From contig OX621240.1 of the NCBI GenBank assembly GCA_951640165.1, positions 5,034,713-5,098,712 on the forward strand: 64,000 bases of DNA, written 5' to 3'. The position numbers and the translations under genes were made by a program. This document shows positions 53,571 to 63,815 of the stretch, one piece after another. The number at the start of each line of letters is the position of its first letter. The stretch's first letter is position 1. The notes under the pieces were generated by a model that made no database searches, had not been told where the DNA came from, and was given only the letters and a program-made list of their open reading frames with translations. This DNA comes from Pseudoips prasinana (taxonomy: Eukaryota > Arthropoda > Insecta > Lepidoptera > Nolidae).

Positions 53571-53893
53571 ATTATAAAAAAAATTTCGGTATCCTCCCAC
53601 AGCGCTTTACACTAAAAAATACATTGTTAAGTTCCGACATCCACGCGAACGAAGTCGCGGGCACAGCTAGTAATACATATAATTTTACCTACATTGACTA
53701 TATTGTTTGAGGAGAAAGAAAAAAAACAATCGGGACCTCAGAGTGGAATACGAGGCAAAGTAACAGAACAATTAACACAGCACGAATATATGACATCGGG
53801 TTCGAGAATGGTAGGTTTAAACGCTAAATGAAAATAAAATATACCTAGTGAATATAAACTACGTGCAATGATGCTAAATAAAATTATATGTTT

Positions 53894-54607
53894 TTAGGAT
53901 TTACTATGACCGGAGCTGGGGCCCGTTGTAGAAGTCTCCACCGACACTTTTGGATACTTGGTGATGAGTGGGGCCAACTCTTCCTCCGTGATGATCTTGT
54001 GGCTGCTACCGCACGGCGTTTTGATGAAGATAACGCCGCTTTGAGTCCAAACAGAGTGAAATCCGAAGTGAGAGCGACTTTTAGCGAAGACTGCTTGCCT
54101 GGGCCTCGTCAGGAACTCCTTGATTGAAACTGGAGAACCCTTTAATTTGGTCTTTGCCTTCCATACCGCCGATTTGAAATTCAGGCTTGCAAACCGCACC
54201 AAAATAGGCCGATGATGTTGCTTTTTAGATGATCCAAGTCGGTGACAAACTTTAATGGAGGTTTTGTTGATGTTGAGAAGGCCCATCTTATTATTGAAGA
54301 TCTCCAAAGCACGCTTAGAACAGTCTTCATTTTCTTCTTCGGGCAGACCTGATATAATAAGAACTTTGCGGCGGTTCTGTGCCTCAAGGTCATCAACTTG
54401 TTTGCTGCAATCCCTAATTTGTTGCCGGAGAAGGCTGAGGATACCAAAAATAAGCTCCCTGAATGTCCGGAGCTCTTCAGCTACTTTTGCAACAGTATCC
54501 TTGGATGACCCAGCATTTGTTATCTGTGCCTGGAGGTCATCAAATCTCTTTGTGATGTTCTCCTCAAGCCGGTTCTGTGTGGTTAATATCTCTGACAAAT
54601 CGGACAT
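53894..54607 (-). CDS. LINE ORF1: coiled-coil/RRM-like RNA-binding protein, intact
   Basis: 237 residues. The N-terminal half (about 1-80) is rich in heptad-like patterns (EILTTQNRLEENITKRFDDL, LLRQQIRDCSKQVDDLEAQN), predicted coiled coil. Then NRRKVLIISGLPEEENED and RPILVRFASLNFKSAVWKAK, and HFGFHSVWTQSGVIFIKTPCG, which follow the RRM-plus-CTD layout of L1-like ORF1 proteins also found in CR1/Kiri LINEs. Such proteins coat LINE RNA as a trimer. The C-terminus is Ser/Thr-rich. It lies on the same strand as ORF2 and is the expected partner, now 10 kb away because of Helitrons H2-H4. Confidence 0.82.
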   Translation of the reverse strand: MSDLSEILTTQNRLEENITKRFDDLQAQITNAGSSKDTVAKVAEELRTFRELIFGILSLLRQQIRDCSKQVDDLEAQNRRKVLIISGLPEEENEDCSKRALEIFNNKMGLLNINKTSIKVCHRLGSSKKQHHRPILVRFASLNFKSAVWKAKTKLKGSPVSIKEFLTRPRQAVFAKSRSHFGFHSVWTQSGVIFIKTPCGSSHKIITEEELAPLITKYPKVSVETSTTGPSSGHSKS

Positions 54608-54861
54608 CTTGGTGTAGAGATTTATAAAAGTGCAGTGTAGATGTTAAGCTGGCAGGTGGTGATATTGTGGTGCTTAAGTTACATAAATGTGCTTCCCCGG
54701 TGAGTAACACAAAATTAACTTTAGAACACTCAAAATAAACAGTTAATATTACGCAAATACTTTAATTATAAATAAAATATAATTAGCTATTGCAAAATTA
54801 CGTCTGCACTTTTTATTCACCTACCCCCGAAAAAAAAAATTTTGTATTATTTCAGTATTTT

Positions 54862-55290
54862 TAGATGATGATGATGTGGTCCCGGCCGGTTTCGGCCACG
54901 GCGACCGCTTCTTTTCCTACTGTAGCCGACGTTCGTGTGCTCGCATGTGACTTATGTAGCCAATTTTATTAGGAAATATCCTCGCACATTGCGGGCATGT
55001 GAGCACACCATTGTAATAATTGTAATAGATTGCCGCAAGTGGTCTGGCTTTCAATTCATCGCGCTTGGCATCCAGCTCAGCGCGCCTTCGAGACTCGCAG
55101 CAGTCGACTTTGCCTTGGACCAAAGTCCACCATTCTGTCTGTTTGACTGCCCGCTGTTCCCATTGCGAGGGCTCTACGCCACAGTTCCCTATGTGGCGCT
55201 TAAGTACATCTTTGTACCTGAAGAGTTGTCCGCCATGCTTTCGATTGCCCTCCTATGTTATTTTTACATATCTTTGTATAAACAAATCTT
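54862..55290 (-). pseudogene. LINE C-terminal tail with C2H2 finger, copy 2
   Basis: Frame 55123-54917 reads MVQGKVDCCESRRRAELDAK, RDELKARPLAAIYYNYYNGV and a finger CPQCARIFPNKIGYISHMRAH (C-x2-C-x12-H-x3-H). Upstream bases encode a related part in another frame (NGGQLFRYKDVLKRHI-like, up to about 55280). The 3' UTR gtggccgaaaccggccggga ccac ends in (atc)n at 54866. The same family is at 16790-17170. It lies immediately upstream of the CR1/Kiri LINE's 5' end. Confidence 0.75.
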
Positions 55291-55384
55291 CTCTATTCCC
55301 AACTCTTTCTCATACAAAATGAAATAAACCCAATAAAAAACATTGTTTGGTTTTATGAAACCGCGAGGCAGGTGTTACTTTGTA

Positions 55385-55517
55385 CAGACGCCAGTACATC
55401 AAGCCACGCCAATCTGTAAAATTTCTCCAATTGAAAGTGAACCTTATGCTTATGTGATAAAGTTGGAGATCTATAAAAAAATTGACAGGTTGGGGTAGCT
55501 GGATGTGCTGGCGTCTA
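55385..55517. mobile_element. TA-flanked MITE, family CAGACGCCAGCACAT, copy C
   Basis: cagacgccagtacatcaagc cacgccaatctg ... gggtagctggatgtgctggc gtcta. TA on the left (55383-55384), TG on the right. Confidence 0.88.
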
Positions 55518-55670
55518 TGCCTGATTAATTCACTGTCTGAAGTTTTCGCATTATTCTTGGTTTTTCCCTCATTGACCGGTTCTTGACTCGCTAGCTATAT
55601 TGTCGTCAAGTGGACAACAACATTTATATCAATAAACTGATCAAAACACAAATACCGTGGAGCACTTGTA

Positions 55671-55805
55671 CCGACGCCAGCACATCCAGCTATCCCAATC
55701 TGACAAATTTCTTTTATAGATTTTCAACTTTATGGCAAAAGCATAAGGTTCACTTTCAATTGGGGAAATTTGACAGATTGGGTTAGCTTGATGTGCTGGC
55801 GTCTG
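55671..55805. mobile_element. TA-flanked MITE, family CAGACGCCAGCACAT, copy D
   Basis: ccgacgccagcacatccagc tatcccaatctgacaaattt ... tgatgtgctggcgtctg, TA at 55669-55670 and 55806-55807. 153 bp from copy C. Confidence 0.9.
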
Positions 55806-55963
55806 TACACTTAGGATTATTCAATCTAAGTATTCTTGTTCATAGTTTATAACTTGTTCTGTTTTTGTAATTGTTTGTAGTGTACCTAATTTCCTTTTAA
55901 CTCTTTTTTTACCTATATAGAAATCATATGTATGGCGTCTATCACTGGGGCCAACTAGAATAC

Positions 55964-58162
55964 TGCCGTCGTAAGAGAGAGGGGCACATCTATCACTGTG
56001 GTCAAACTGAGATAATTGGGATTAAAGTTTTTAACATATTCTGCTTCAAAAAAAAATTGCTTAAAAAAAACTGATGATATATGAGTTAAGGTTAGGACTA
56101 TCATATTTTTTACTTTTTAGTTTTAATATATAATTAATTATGAAATAAATGCAAATTATTCCTTTCAACTTAAAATAAAAATATTTAAAAAATATCACTT
56201 ACTACAAAGAAAAGGCATAATTGACCAAATGTGACCTTTCTTTTTAATATTTCAAGCAAATTGGTCATTGAGTCTAAAAGATAGGGCATATTTATCTAAT
56301 TGCGCCTTTTTAATGTGAATTGACTTAATTTTTACAATAATGAAAACAAATAATCATGTGAAGAAAGTTTAATAAACTGTATAATAAAACATATTTACTG
56401 TCAAGCTATTTCTGGTTAGCTTATCCAAATAACTACAACAAAACTTAACAAATCTTCTTCTAGAACACCAACATTTAAACAGAAAAAGTTGTTAATGTGC
56501 AATTATTAGTGATAAGCATCTACCTACAATTTTAGTTAACAAATAGAACTTATGAATTAAAAACAAAAAGTTCTTATACTTAAACTAATATACACTTTTA
56601 AGTTAGTTAAATAATTAAGGAAAGTAAAAAACTAACATAAAAATCTATAAAAATAGTTACTTAGTTTTGAACCTTTATTAAGCTACTCTATTAGAGCTTA
56701 TTCTAATTATTTATTGTTCATTTACAGGAAATAGCTTAGACTCGTAATTAATGAAGGCACTCGTAGTTTAATATTTAAAAATATACTTACTATTATTATT
56801 ATTATAAAAGTCAATGTAACTATAATAAATATAACATGGCACTTGGGTGAATTACACAATGCAATATATTGGTAATAACTATGAAAAGTTTAAAGAAAAT
56901 GAAATAATCAATTTTGCTTGAAATATTAATTAGAAATAGTCTTTAAAGCCGAAATACGGCTAGTAGGATATCAACATATGAACATTATAACATGTAAGTA
57001 TTTTATTTAGATTTACATTTTTTTATTCGTAATATCTTTTGAATTCAAAGTCCGATTTCAATAATTCTTAAGCAATCTATAGGTATTTAAACATTCTTGA
57101 ATACGAAATGGTTTATTTGGAAAAGGATTAATTCTAAGGTATGGGTAACGTGTTTTGATTTTCATCAGCATTTCTTTCAATTTTTAAATGTATAAAAAGA
57201 GTTATAGTGACATATCTATAATAGTTGGACACGTGGTATTACAAAGGTTTTTGTAGATATATAATTTTTCTTTAATAGTCTATGGTTTCCGCAGCGCATG
57301 CGACGAAAGATATTTTATGGCTCATTATTTACTCTCATTATTCTACTACTCATTATTTAATATTTACACCTTTACACATTATAGAAGTTTTATTAGGCAT
57401 CCCTAATTTTTATAGGATTAAATATAGCCTATGTTACTCAGGAATAATGTAGCATTCCAAAGGTAAAATTATTTTTGAAATCGGTTTAGTAGTTTTCGAG
57501 CTCATTTGGTAGTTTGGTACAAACATACAATAATACATAAAACGGACTAAACGGACGAAAAATACATAAAATTTTGACAATTACTTAGGTGTTCTTCCTA
57601 CCTACTTGAGTTAGAAACAACACGTAAACATGGATAAGACGTAGCGTGGGCAGGCTGCTGACAAGCGTGGAGTCGACGTCGCAGGCACAACTGGCGCTTT
57701 TCAATCAAATCCAGCCATCCTTTCCTCACCCCTAATCGTAAATAATTTAAAAGAAAAGGCACAACTGGTTATTTGTGCCTTTTATACGCAAATTAATTGA
57801 AATATGCATGGATCATTAATTAAGTAGTCAGAGCACATCTGAGGCATTTTAGCCCTTTCTTTTTGTTATGTTGCAGGTGTGCCTTTTCAAAGTAGTTTTT
57901 AGTAAAACTCTGTATGAACTAATAGTCACATCTACGTGTTTGTGCCTTTTCTATATAATGGTAAATAACTGTGCCTTTTCATTCTATAAAGCATGAATAT
58001 TAGTGTCATTTGTGCCTTTTCAGCCTACTGTATCTCGGAATTCCTTGAAGATAAAATTCTACAAAAAATTGAGCAGATGCATCTTTTTTTTCTGATTCTA
58101 AATATGTATATAACTCATTTTTTTCACAAATGTTAGATGTGCCCTTCTGTTCTACGACGGCA
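55964..58162. mobile_element. 2.2-kb TIR element with 6-bp target duplication, no ORF
   Basis: TIRs of 28 bp (55964-55991, tgccgtcgtaagagagaggg + gcacatct, against the complement of 58135-58162) match at 24 of 28 positions. GAATAC flanks both sides (55958-55963 and 58163-58168). The interior is AT-rich with no open frame of note. The motif tttgtgccttttc and its reverse recur: aaaaggcataatt 56211, tgcgccttttt 56302, aaaaggcacaact 57752, and gtgccttttc or similar near 57770, 57891, 57946, 57971 and 58013. Clustered subterminal motifs are expected of transposase-binding sites. A 6-bp duplication does not fit Tc1, hAT or piggyBac. Class unknown. Confidence 0.72.
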
Positions 58163-58168
58163 GAATAC

Positions 58169-58995
58169 CAGCGCTACAGTAATTATTGCTATAGCTTATG
58201 CTGAAGTTGGCACCCATTTATGGTACACAGCAATTTGTTTTGTTTTTAAGCACCTCTTAACTAATTTGTATGTATGTGTATTATAAATAGAAGTATTTCT
58301 TTTTATTTTCTTTCTTTCTCAGCTGATGTGAGCCATGGGCGCCGCCATATCGGGACATGCGATAGATGGACGAAAACATTTGAGGCGATGTAAAAATAGT
58401 TATCTTTAATGATGGGGTGTAATTTATCTATATTTTATATGTATTTACAAATATATGTATTTATTTAACTATTTTTATTAAAATTTGTGTTTCAATTGAA
58501 ATAGGTACATACAAGTTATGACATCTCAAAATACTTTTTGTAAATTTACGATTATTATTTGCGTTATTTTTTAACATCTTTTTTCATACATATTTTTTTA
58601 TTATTAAGCGTTTAGTTAAAGGCAAATATATAAGTATGTTTATCAGTTGCCTGGTTGCCATAGCCACTGCCTAGTTAGGGATGATGGCAGTGAAATATTA
58701 AAACAACATAAACATTAAATATCAATCCTGTATAACATGCCATGCGTGTATCAAATTGGGTTCACCGGTTTCTTCAAAGCTTAAGAGAAATAAGATAATG
58801 TTATGAACTTCAAACATTCATGAACATTAAATTATAACGCTTGAATTTATTTTGTAAGAGAATTTGTAATTTACGAATACATGTATGCCTACATACCTAC
58901 AAAATGTTTACTCAGACGTGTAACGTAAGTTTAAATGAACGTTTATTTTCAGGCAACTATGTATCTTATTAAAATACATTTTTTTTCTTTTTTAA
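58169..58995. other. No gene; SINE-tail remnant near 58630-58690
   Basis: tatataagtatgtttatcag ttgcctggttgccatag looks like a SINE 3' tail. The rest is AT-rich. Confidence 0.4.
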
Positions 58996-59095
58996 GGACT
59001 GCCAAGGATAAGGAGCTAGCTGTTTATTTGAAGATAAGTGATCACAGGTGATCATGGACACTTGCAACAGCAAAGCGCACGGTAATGTCAGGTAT
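58996..59095 (+). repeat. Diverged dispersed repeat fragment
   Basis: gataagtgatcacaggtgat catggacacttgcaac resembles the 20225-20560 repeat. Confidence 0.4.
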
Positions 59096-59104
59096 CTAAT
59101 TCGC

Positions 59105-59270
59105 CCCTAAGGCCTCCTATGCGGCTAGGCCAGCCGTGTAGCTGACCGTACTCAGGTATTTGTACGAGGAAGTAGTTTTTATTCGCACTGTGATGCGGCT
59201 GGTCAGCAATATTGATTGCTGACGGCTGACCGTATTCCGGCTAACCGCATAGTGCGGATGAGGCCTAATG
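59105..59270. mobile_element. hAT-like MITE
   Basis: Left ctaaggcctcctatgcggct aggcc; right ggctaaccgcatagtgcgga tgaggccta, an imperfect TIR (taAGGCCTC...TATGCGG). Inner copies of gctgaccgta occur in both halves. About 165 bp. Confidence 0.6.
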
Positions 59271-59343
59271 AAGGAAAATAACAGATAAACGGTTGAATGC
59301 ATGTCCGTCATTTTCAGAACAAGAAGTTTTCATCATCATCATA

Positions 59344-62315
59344 TCAGCCGAAAGACGTCCACTGCTGGACAAAGGCCTCCCCCAAGGATTTCCACAATAG
59401 CCGGTCCTGCGCTGCCCGCATCCAGCGGCTTCCCGCGACCCGCACAAGATCGTCGGTCCACCGTGTAGGAGGCCTGCCCACGCTGCGTCTTCCGGTTCGT
59501 GGTCGCCACTCGAGAACCTTTCTGCCCCATCGGCCGTCAGTTCTACTAGCTATGTGCCCCGCCCACTGCCACTTCAGTTTGGCAATTCTTTGGGCTATGT
59601 CGGCTACTTTAGTTCGCCTGCGGATCTCAGCATTTCTTATTCGATCTCGCAGGGAAACTCCAAGCATAGCCCTTTCCATTGCTCTTTGGGTGACCTTGAG
59701 CCGCCTGATAAGGCCCATAGTGAGCGACCACGTCTCTGCTCCATAAGTCATCACTGGCAACACACAGTGGTCGAAGACTTTCGACTTGAGACACTGCGGT
59801 ATTTGGGACGAGAAGATATTACGTAGCTTCCCGAACGCTGCCCAGCCGAGTTGGATTCTACGATTGACCTCCTTCTCGAAGTTGGACCTACCTAGTTGGA
59901 TGGTATGTCCTAGGTAAATATAGTTCTCAACAACTTCGAGTGCAGAGTCTCCAACCTTAACTAGAGTGGGTGCAACATGGATGTTCGACATGATTTTCGT
60001 CTTATCCATGTTCATTTTCAGACCCACTTGTTGAGAGACTCTACTGAGGCCATCGAGCATTGTACCGAGGTCGTCAAGGGTCTCAGCCATGACTACTATG
60101 TCGTCGGCAAATCTAAGGTGGGTGATGTACTCGCCATTGACATTGATGCCAAAGCCTTCCCAGTCCAGAAGCTTGAAAACATCTTCCAATGCAGCGGTGA
60201 ACAGTTTCGGAGATATGACGTCTCCCTGTCTCACGCCTCGCTGCAATTGAATAGGTTTCGAGTTCTGGTCCTGAAGTCGGATTGACATGGTGGCGTTTTC
60301 GTACAAACACTTTAACACCTGGACATACCGATAGTCAATTTGGCACCTTTGAAGAGACCTCAGCACGGCCCATGTTTCGATAGAATCAAAGGCTTTCTCA
60401 TAGTCCACAAACGCTAAGCATAATGGCTGGTTATACTCCTCTGTCTTCTGTATAACTTGCCGCAGCGTATGTATGTGGTCTATGGTACTGTAGCCTTTTC
60501 GGAATCCGGCTTGTTCGGGAGGCTGGAAGTCGTCAAACCTTCGTGCGAGACGATTCGTAATGACTCTCGAAAACAACTTGTAAACATGGCTCAGCAGTGA
60601 GATGGGTCTGTAATTCTTCAATAGGGTTTTATCGCCCTTTTTGAAGAAAAGCACCACCACACTCCTGTGCCATGCTTTTGGCGTTTGACCTTCGAGTATG
60701 ACGGAGTTGAATAACTTCTGAAGGGCCCGTAGGATCGGTGTACCACCCGCCTTCAGAAGCTCAGCTGTAACTCCATCATCACCCGGCGCCTTGTTGTTTT
60801 TTAGTTGTTTGAGAGCCATTCTAATCTCGTACAGGCTGACGTCCGGGATATCTTGGGTGTAGTGTCGGGTTAGTCTTGCTCTTGGATCGGCATGACTATT
60901 GACAGGTAGTCGCGTTGTCGTGTATAACTGTCCGTAGAACTTCTCGATCTCACCTAGCAACTCTGGTTTTGACGTGACGATTCTACCATCCTCAGTCTTC
61001 AGCTTCGTCAGTTGGCTTTGCCCAATAGACAAATCTCTTGCGAACACTTTAGAGCCTCTATTCCGCTCGATGGCCTCTTTAATACTAATAGTATTAAATT
61101 GGCGTGTGTCGCGAGTCAGAGACTTTGAGATTTGTCTGTTGAGCTGCCTGTATCTGGCAGCATCACATGAGGATGTTAGAATCATTTTCCGCCTTTCTTC
61201 CATAAGCTGTAGGGTATGGTCGGAGATCTTTTTGGTTCCATTTGTACGGCGGGTTTTGTAGAAGTTAGACCCGGCCGTATGGACAGCTTCCACGAACCTG
61301 TCGTGGTATGTATCCACTTCTTCACAGTCTGCTAGGCATTCGAATCGGTTCTGAAGTTCGAGTTGAAAGGGTTCGGGGTTTTGGAGGTGGAATGGTATGG
61401 GACGGAGCGTAGACTTCATCAGTCGGGACCTCTCGAGTTTGACATTTAGGTTCAATGAGCCTCTGACCAGTCTGTGATCGCTCCCGGTCTTAACCGCATT
61501 GATCACAGAGACATCATTGAATACTTCTCTCCTCGTCGACAGGATGAAGTCTATCTCGTTTCTAGTTTTCCCATCGGGGCTCACCCAGGTCCATTTACGA
61601 TGTGCCGGCTTCCTGAAGAAGGAATTCATCATAAAGAGACCCTCCTTCTCCATGAAGTCAGCCAACATCTGGCCTCGGGGGTTCCGATCCCCGGTTCCAA
61701 ATTGCCCCACTTTCAGCTCATCACCGATTCGTTTGCCCAGCTTCGCGTTGAAGTCCCCCATGACCACAGTGAAATAAGAGTTCGAGGTATGTATGGCTCT
61801 GGAAATGTCCTCATACATGACCTCGACTGCATCATCGGAGTATGTCGAAGTAGGTGCGTATACCTGTATAACCTTCAGCGAATACCGCCTGGTGGTTCTG
61901 AGTATAAGGTACGCAACCCTCGTCGACACACTCTCGATTTTCACTACGTTGTTCATGAGGGACTTGTGGACTATGAACCCGACACCACCTTGGGATAGTT
62001 GGTCACCCTCCCGGTAATAGAGCAGGTTTCCGGATTTCAGTATTATCGAGTCCTCCCCTCTCTACGGACTTCAGATAATCCTACAATATCCCAATGTAAC
62101 CTGCTCAGTTCTTCCTCCAGTTCGGTTATCTTCTCGTCGGAGCGCAGTGTTCGTGTGTTAAACGTTGCCAGGGCCAGAGGTCGTCGTTTTTGGTAACGTG
62201 GAATCTGCCGGGGATTCTTAGCACCCCCTGCCCTGCCGTAACCACGGCTGTTACCACGGCTGGGAATAGCAGGGCTGCCGGGGACTGGGGGCCGCGGTTT
62301 AGTTGTGTCCATCAT
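59344..62315 (-). pseudogene. RTE endonuclease-reverse transcriptase, one frameshift
   Basis: Two frames join: 62315 to about 62055 (N-terminal; RRPLALATFNTRTL, DIVGLSEVRREG) and about 62055-59344 (the main open part, 870 residues from an internal Met at 61956). Endonuclease residues visible: Asn in TFNTRTL, Glu in SEVRR, VMGDFNAKLG and TGSDHRLVRG (numbers 66-75 and 158-166 of the main part). RT: NYRPISLLSHVYKLFSRV (449), EQAGFRKGYS (481), LAFVDYEKAFDSI (514), GVRQGDVISPKLF (574), FADD at 616-619, IYLGHTIQ. C-terminal tail PTRWTDDLVRVAGSRWMR...WKSLGEAFVQQWTSFG. The frame loss is a single missing base in a G run (minus) at 62055-62058. All catalytic motifs are intact, so this is a very young copy or carries a sequencing error. 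Confidence 0.88.
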
Positions 62316-62499
62316 TTGAGGGGATTTGCCATAATCGCCACGCTTGGCAGACGGGTTGGCGATCGCAGTAAGGTGAACATGGTACTCAGGAGAACGCTGC
62401 TGCCCGTTCTCTGGTGTATATATTTCCCTCGGGACGACTTTTACGTCCCCCCACGGGATGAGAGGGGGTGGTGATATTCTTAGGCCGTCACCACACAGC
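62316..62499 (-). promoter_or_regulatory. RTE 5' UTR (likely internal promoter region)
   Basis: gctgtgtggtgacggcctaa gaatatcaccaccccc ... gagaacgggcagcagcgttc tcctgag ... gcgatcgccaacccgtctgc caagcgtggcgattatggc. Non-LTR elements carry their promoter here. The same block is conserved in all RTE-derived short elements of the window. Promoter function is inferred. Confidence 0.5.
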
Positions 62500-62591
62500 A
62501 GTTTTAAATTTAATAAATAGATAAAAAGAAATAGATCCCTAAATTGGGGAGGACTTTACAGACTTTAACTCATGAAAACAAACTCCAACCT

Positions 62592-62805
62592 TACCCGACC
62601 GGTTGACGTGGTTGGTAGATATTTGCCTTTCACGCCGCATGTTGTGGGTTCGATTCCTACCCAGGACAGATTTTTATCAACATGTATGTTTGTCCTAAGT
62701 CGGGTTGAAATTATCTATATAAGTATGTATTTTCCAAAAAAAGTAGTATAATTAGTATATCAGTTATCTGGTTTCCGTAGTACAATATCAGCTTAGATTG
62801 GGATC
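62592..62805 (+). mobile_element. tRNA-derived SINE
   Basis: ggttgacgtggttggtagat atttgcc, B box gtgggttcgattcctaccca, body atgtatgtttgtcctaagtc, tail atcagcttagattgggatca. Same family as 37655-38160. Confidence 0.8.
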
Positions 62806-62879
62806 ACATTTTTTTAAACCAGCCTTGCTGCGTTGGTGAGCATATTTTACACAGACTCCATGAAATTTGTGCTATAATC

Positions 62880-63045
62880 AGTCTTATATAGGCGTTTGTG
62901 AGTGTGTATGTTTGTTACTACTTCACGTTTAAACGGCTGGAGTGATTTTAATACAATTTGGTATGGAGTTAGCTGACACCCTGGATTAACACATAGGCTA
63001 TAATTTATAAAGTTTAACGCGGGTACAACCGCGGGGCACAGCTAG
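62880..63045 (+). mobile_element. Short Helitron-like element (Lep1-type)
   Basis: aaacggctggagtgatttta ... gagttagctgacaccctgga ... cgcgggtacaaccgcggggc acagCTAGt. The 5' end is worn. Confidence 0.8.
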
Positions 63046-63632
63046 TATAAACTAAACGGAACTTCGTTTAGTTGTAGTATGCTATCTACTTAATGTGTGT
63101 TACGAATTGGTCAGTTATACATTCAAGTGGATACTAGGCAAAAACTACAAACTGGGCTAGGTTTAGACCAACTCCAGTTACAGACTTGTTTTATTTTTAT
63201 TATTAGGCAATGTGGCCGGACCAGTTCTCGTTCACATTAAGATATTACGAGAGTATAAACGCAATATCGTCTGAGGTTATTAGTTACAAAATATTTACAA
63301 AAGTGTTGATTTTAAATTATATCAGAAATACCGACAAGATGTAATATTAAGTGTGCAATAAAATAAAATAAATATAAATGAATAACTGTATTTCATAATT
63401 GCAGTTTACAATATTGTGAGGCTGCTCTTACCTTCTTACCGTAACCTTCAAATGTAGTATTTAAAAAAAATGTCAAAGTAAATTCGGGAAGATTTATGAA
63501 TAACGCGATTAGAAGAATGTCAAGCCATGCTATAGTTTTAATTAGCAACACAGCGGCGATGAAATTAAAATGATTCAAAATGAAGGCAAAAAGCATTTAT
63601 ATATAACTGCTTAATTATTTACTTATTGTATG
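63046..63632. other. No gene recognised
   Basis: A 67-residue minus frame (63596-63393) is hydrophobic but has no recognisable family. It is probably chance. Confidence 0.35.
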
Positions 63633-63634
63633 GG

Positions 63635-63815
63635 CAGTGGTTATCCTTGCACCCAGTAGGCCTCTGACATGGATTAACGACTGTTATATAATGACTACAA
63701 CCGGAACCGACACTATACGTGCCATCCGAAGCACGGAAACGCTCAGAAATTAAACCATTTTGGTGGTTACCCATCTATGGACAGACCGCGAGTCTAGTTG
63801 CTTAATCTAGTTCGC
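63635..63815 (-). mobile_element. 5S rRNA-derived SINE, copy 5
   Basis: Minus: gattaagcaactagactcgc ggtctgtccatagatgggta accaccaaaatggtttaatt, body ending tgcaaggataaccactgccc. Confidence 0.75.

Larger units (their letters stand above)
47223..53670 (+). mobile_element. 3.2-kb non-autonomous Helitron, copy H3 (split by H4)
   Basis: Left part 47223-48038 begins TCTATACATATAATAAATCT. Right part 51263-53670 ends gcgggcacagCTAG before T53671. Together they measure 3224 bp, equal to H1 and H4. Private changes seen: cttttaactcgcg (47697), gtcattttttaaagtt (51701), attgatcttttgtg (52594), ttatgagacatg (52662). Confidence 0.93.
40431..54835 (-). mobile_element. CR1/Kiri-like LINE split by three Helitrons
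   Basis: Minus-strand order: 5' UTR (about 54835-54608), ORF1 (54607-53894), inter-ORF DNA (53893-53671, 47222-46885, 43676-43662; 576 bp in total), ORF2 (43661-40734) and a 300-bp 3' UTR ending gcataaagttataaataaat aaa at about 40431. Helitrons H2 and H3 (with H4 inside) fill the gaps exactly between A and T. Subtracting 9656 bp of Helitron leaves about 4.75 kb, a normal size for a full-length CR1-type LINE. That both ORFs belong to one copy is inference from order, strand, intactness and size; the exact 5' end is uncertain. Confidence 0.75.
59331..62499 (-). mobile_element. Full-length RTE-clade LINE
   Basis: Minus order: 5' UTR (62499-62316), EN-RT ORF (62315-59344, one frameshift), 3' end gtctttcggctgatatgatg atg. 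AGTTTT occurs on both sides (59325-59330 and 62500-62505) and is a plausible 6-bp target duplication. About 3.17 kb, normal for RTE. It is the apparent source of the 5' UTR and 3' pieces found elsewhere in the window. Confidence 0.88.

Noticed and set aside
34157..53670. Four Helitrons as assembly duplication
   Set aside because: Each has different flanks, exact A^T junctions and private changes, which an assembly artefact would not produce.
61474..61998. 174-residue plus-strand frame opposite the RTE
   Set aside because: Antisense shadow of the endonuclease region; no domain of its own.
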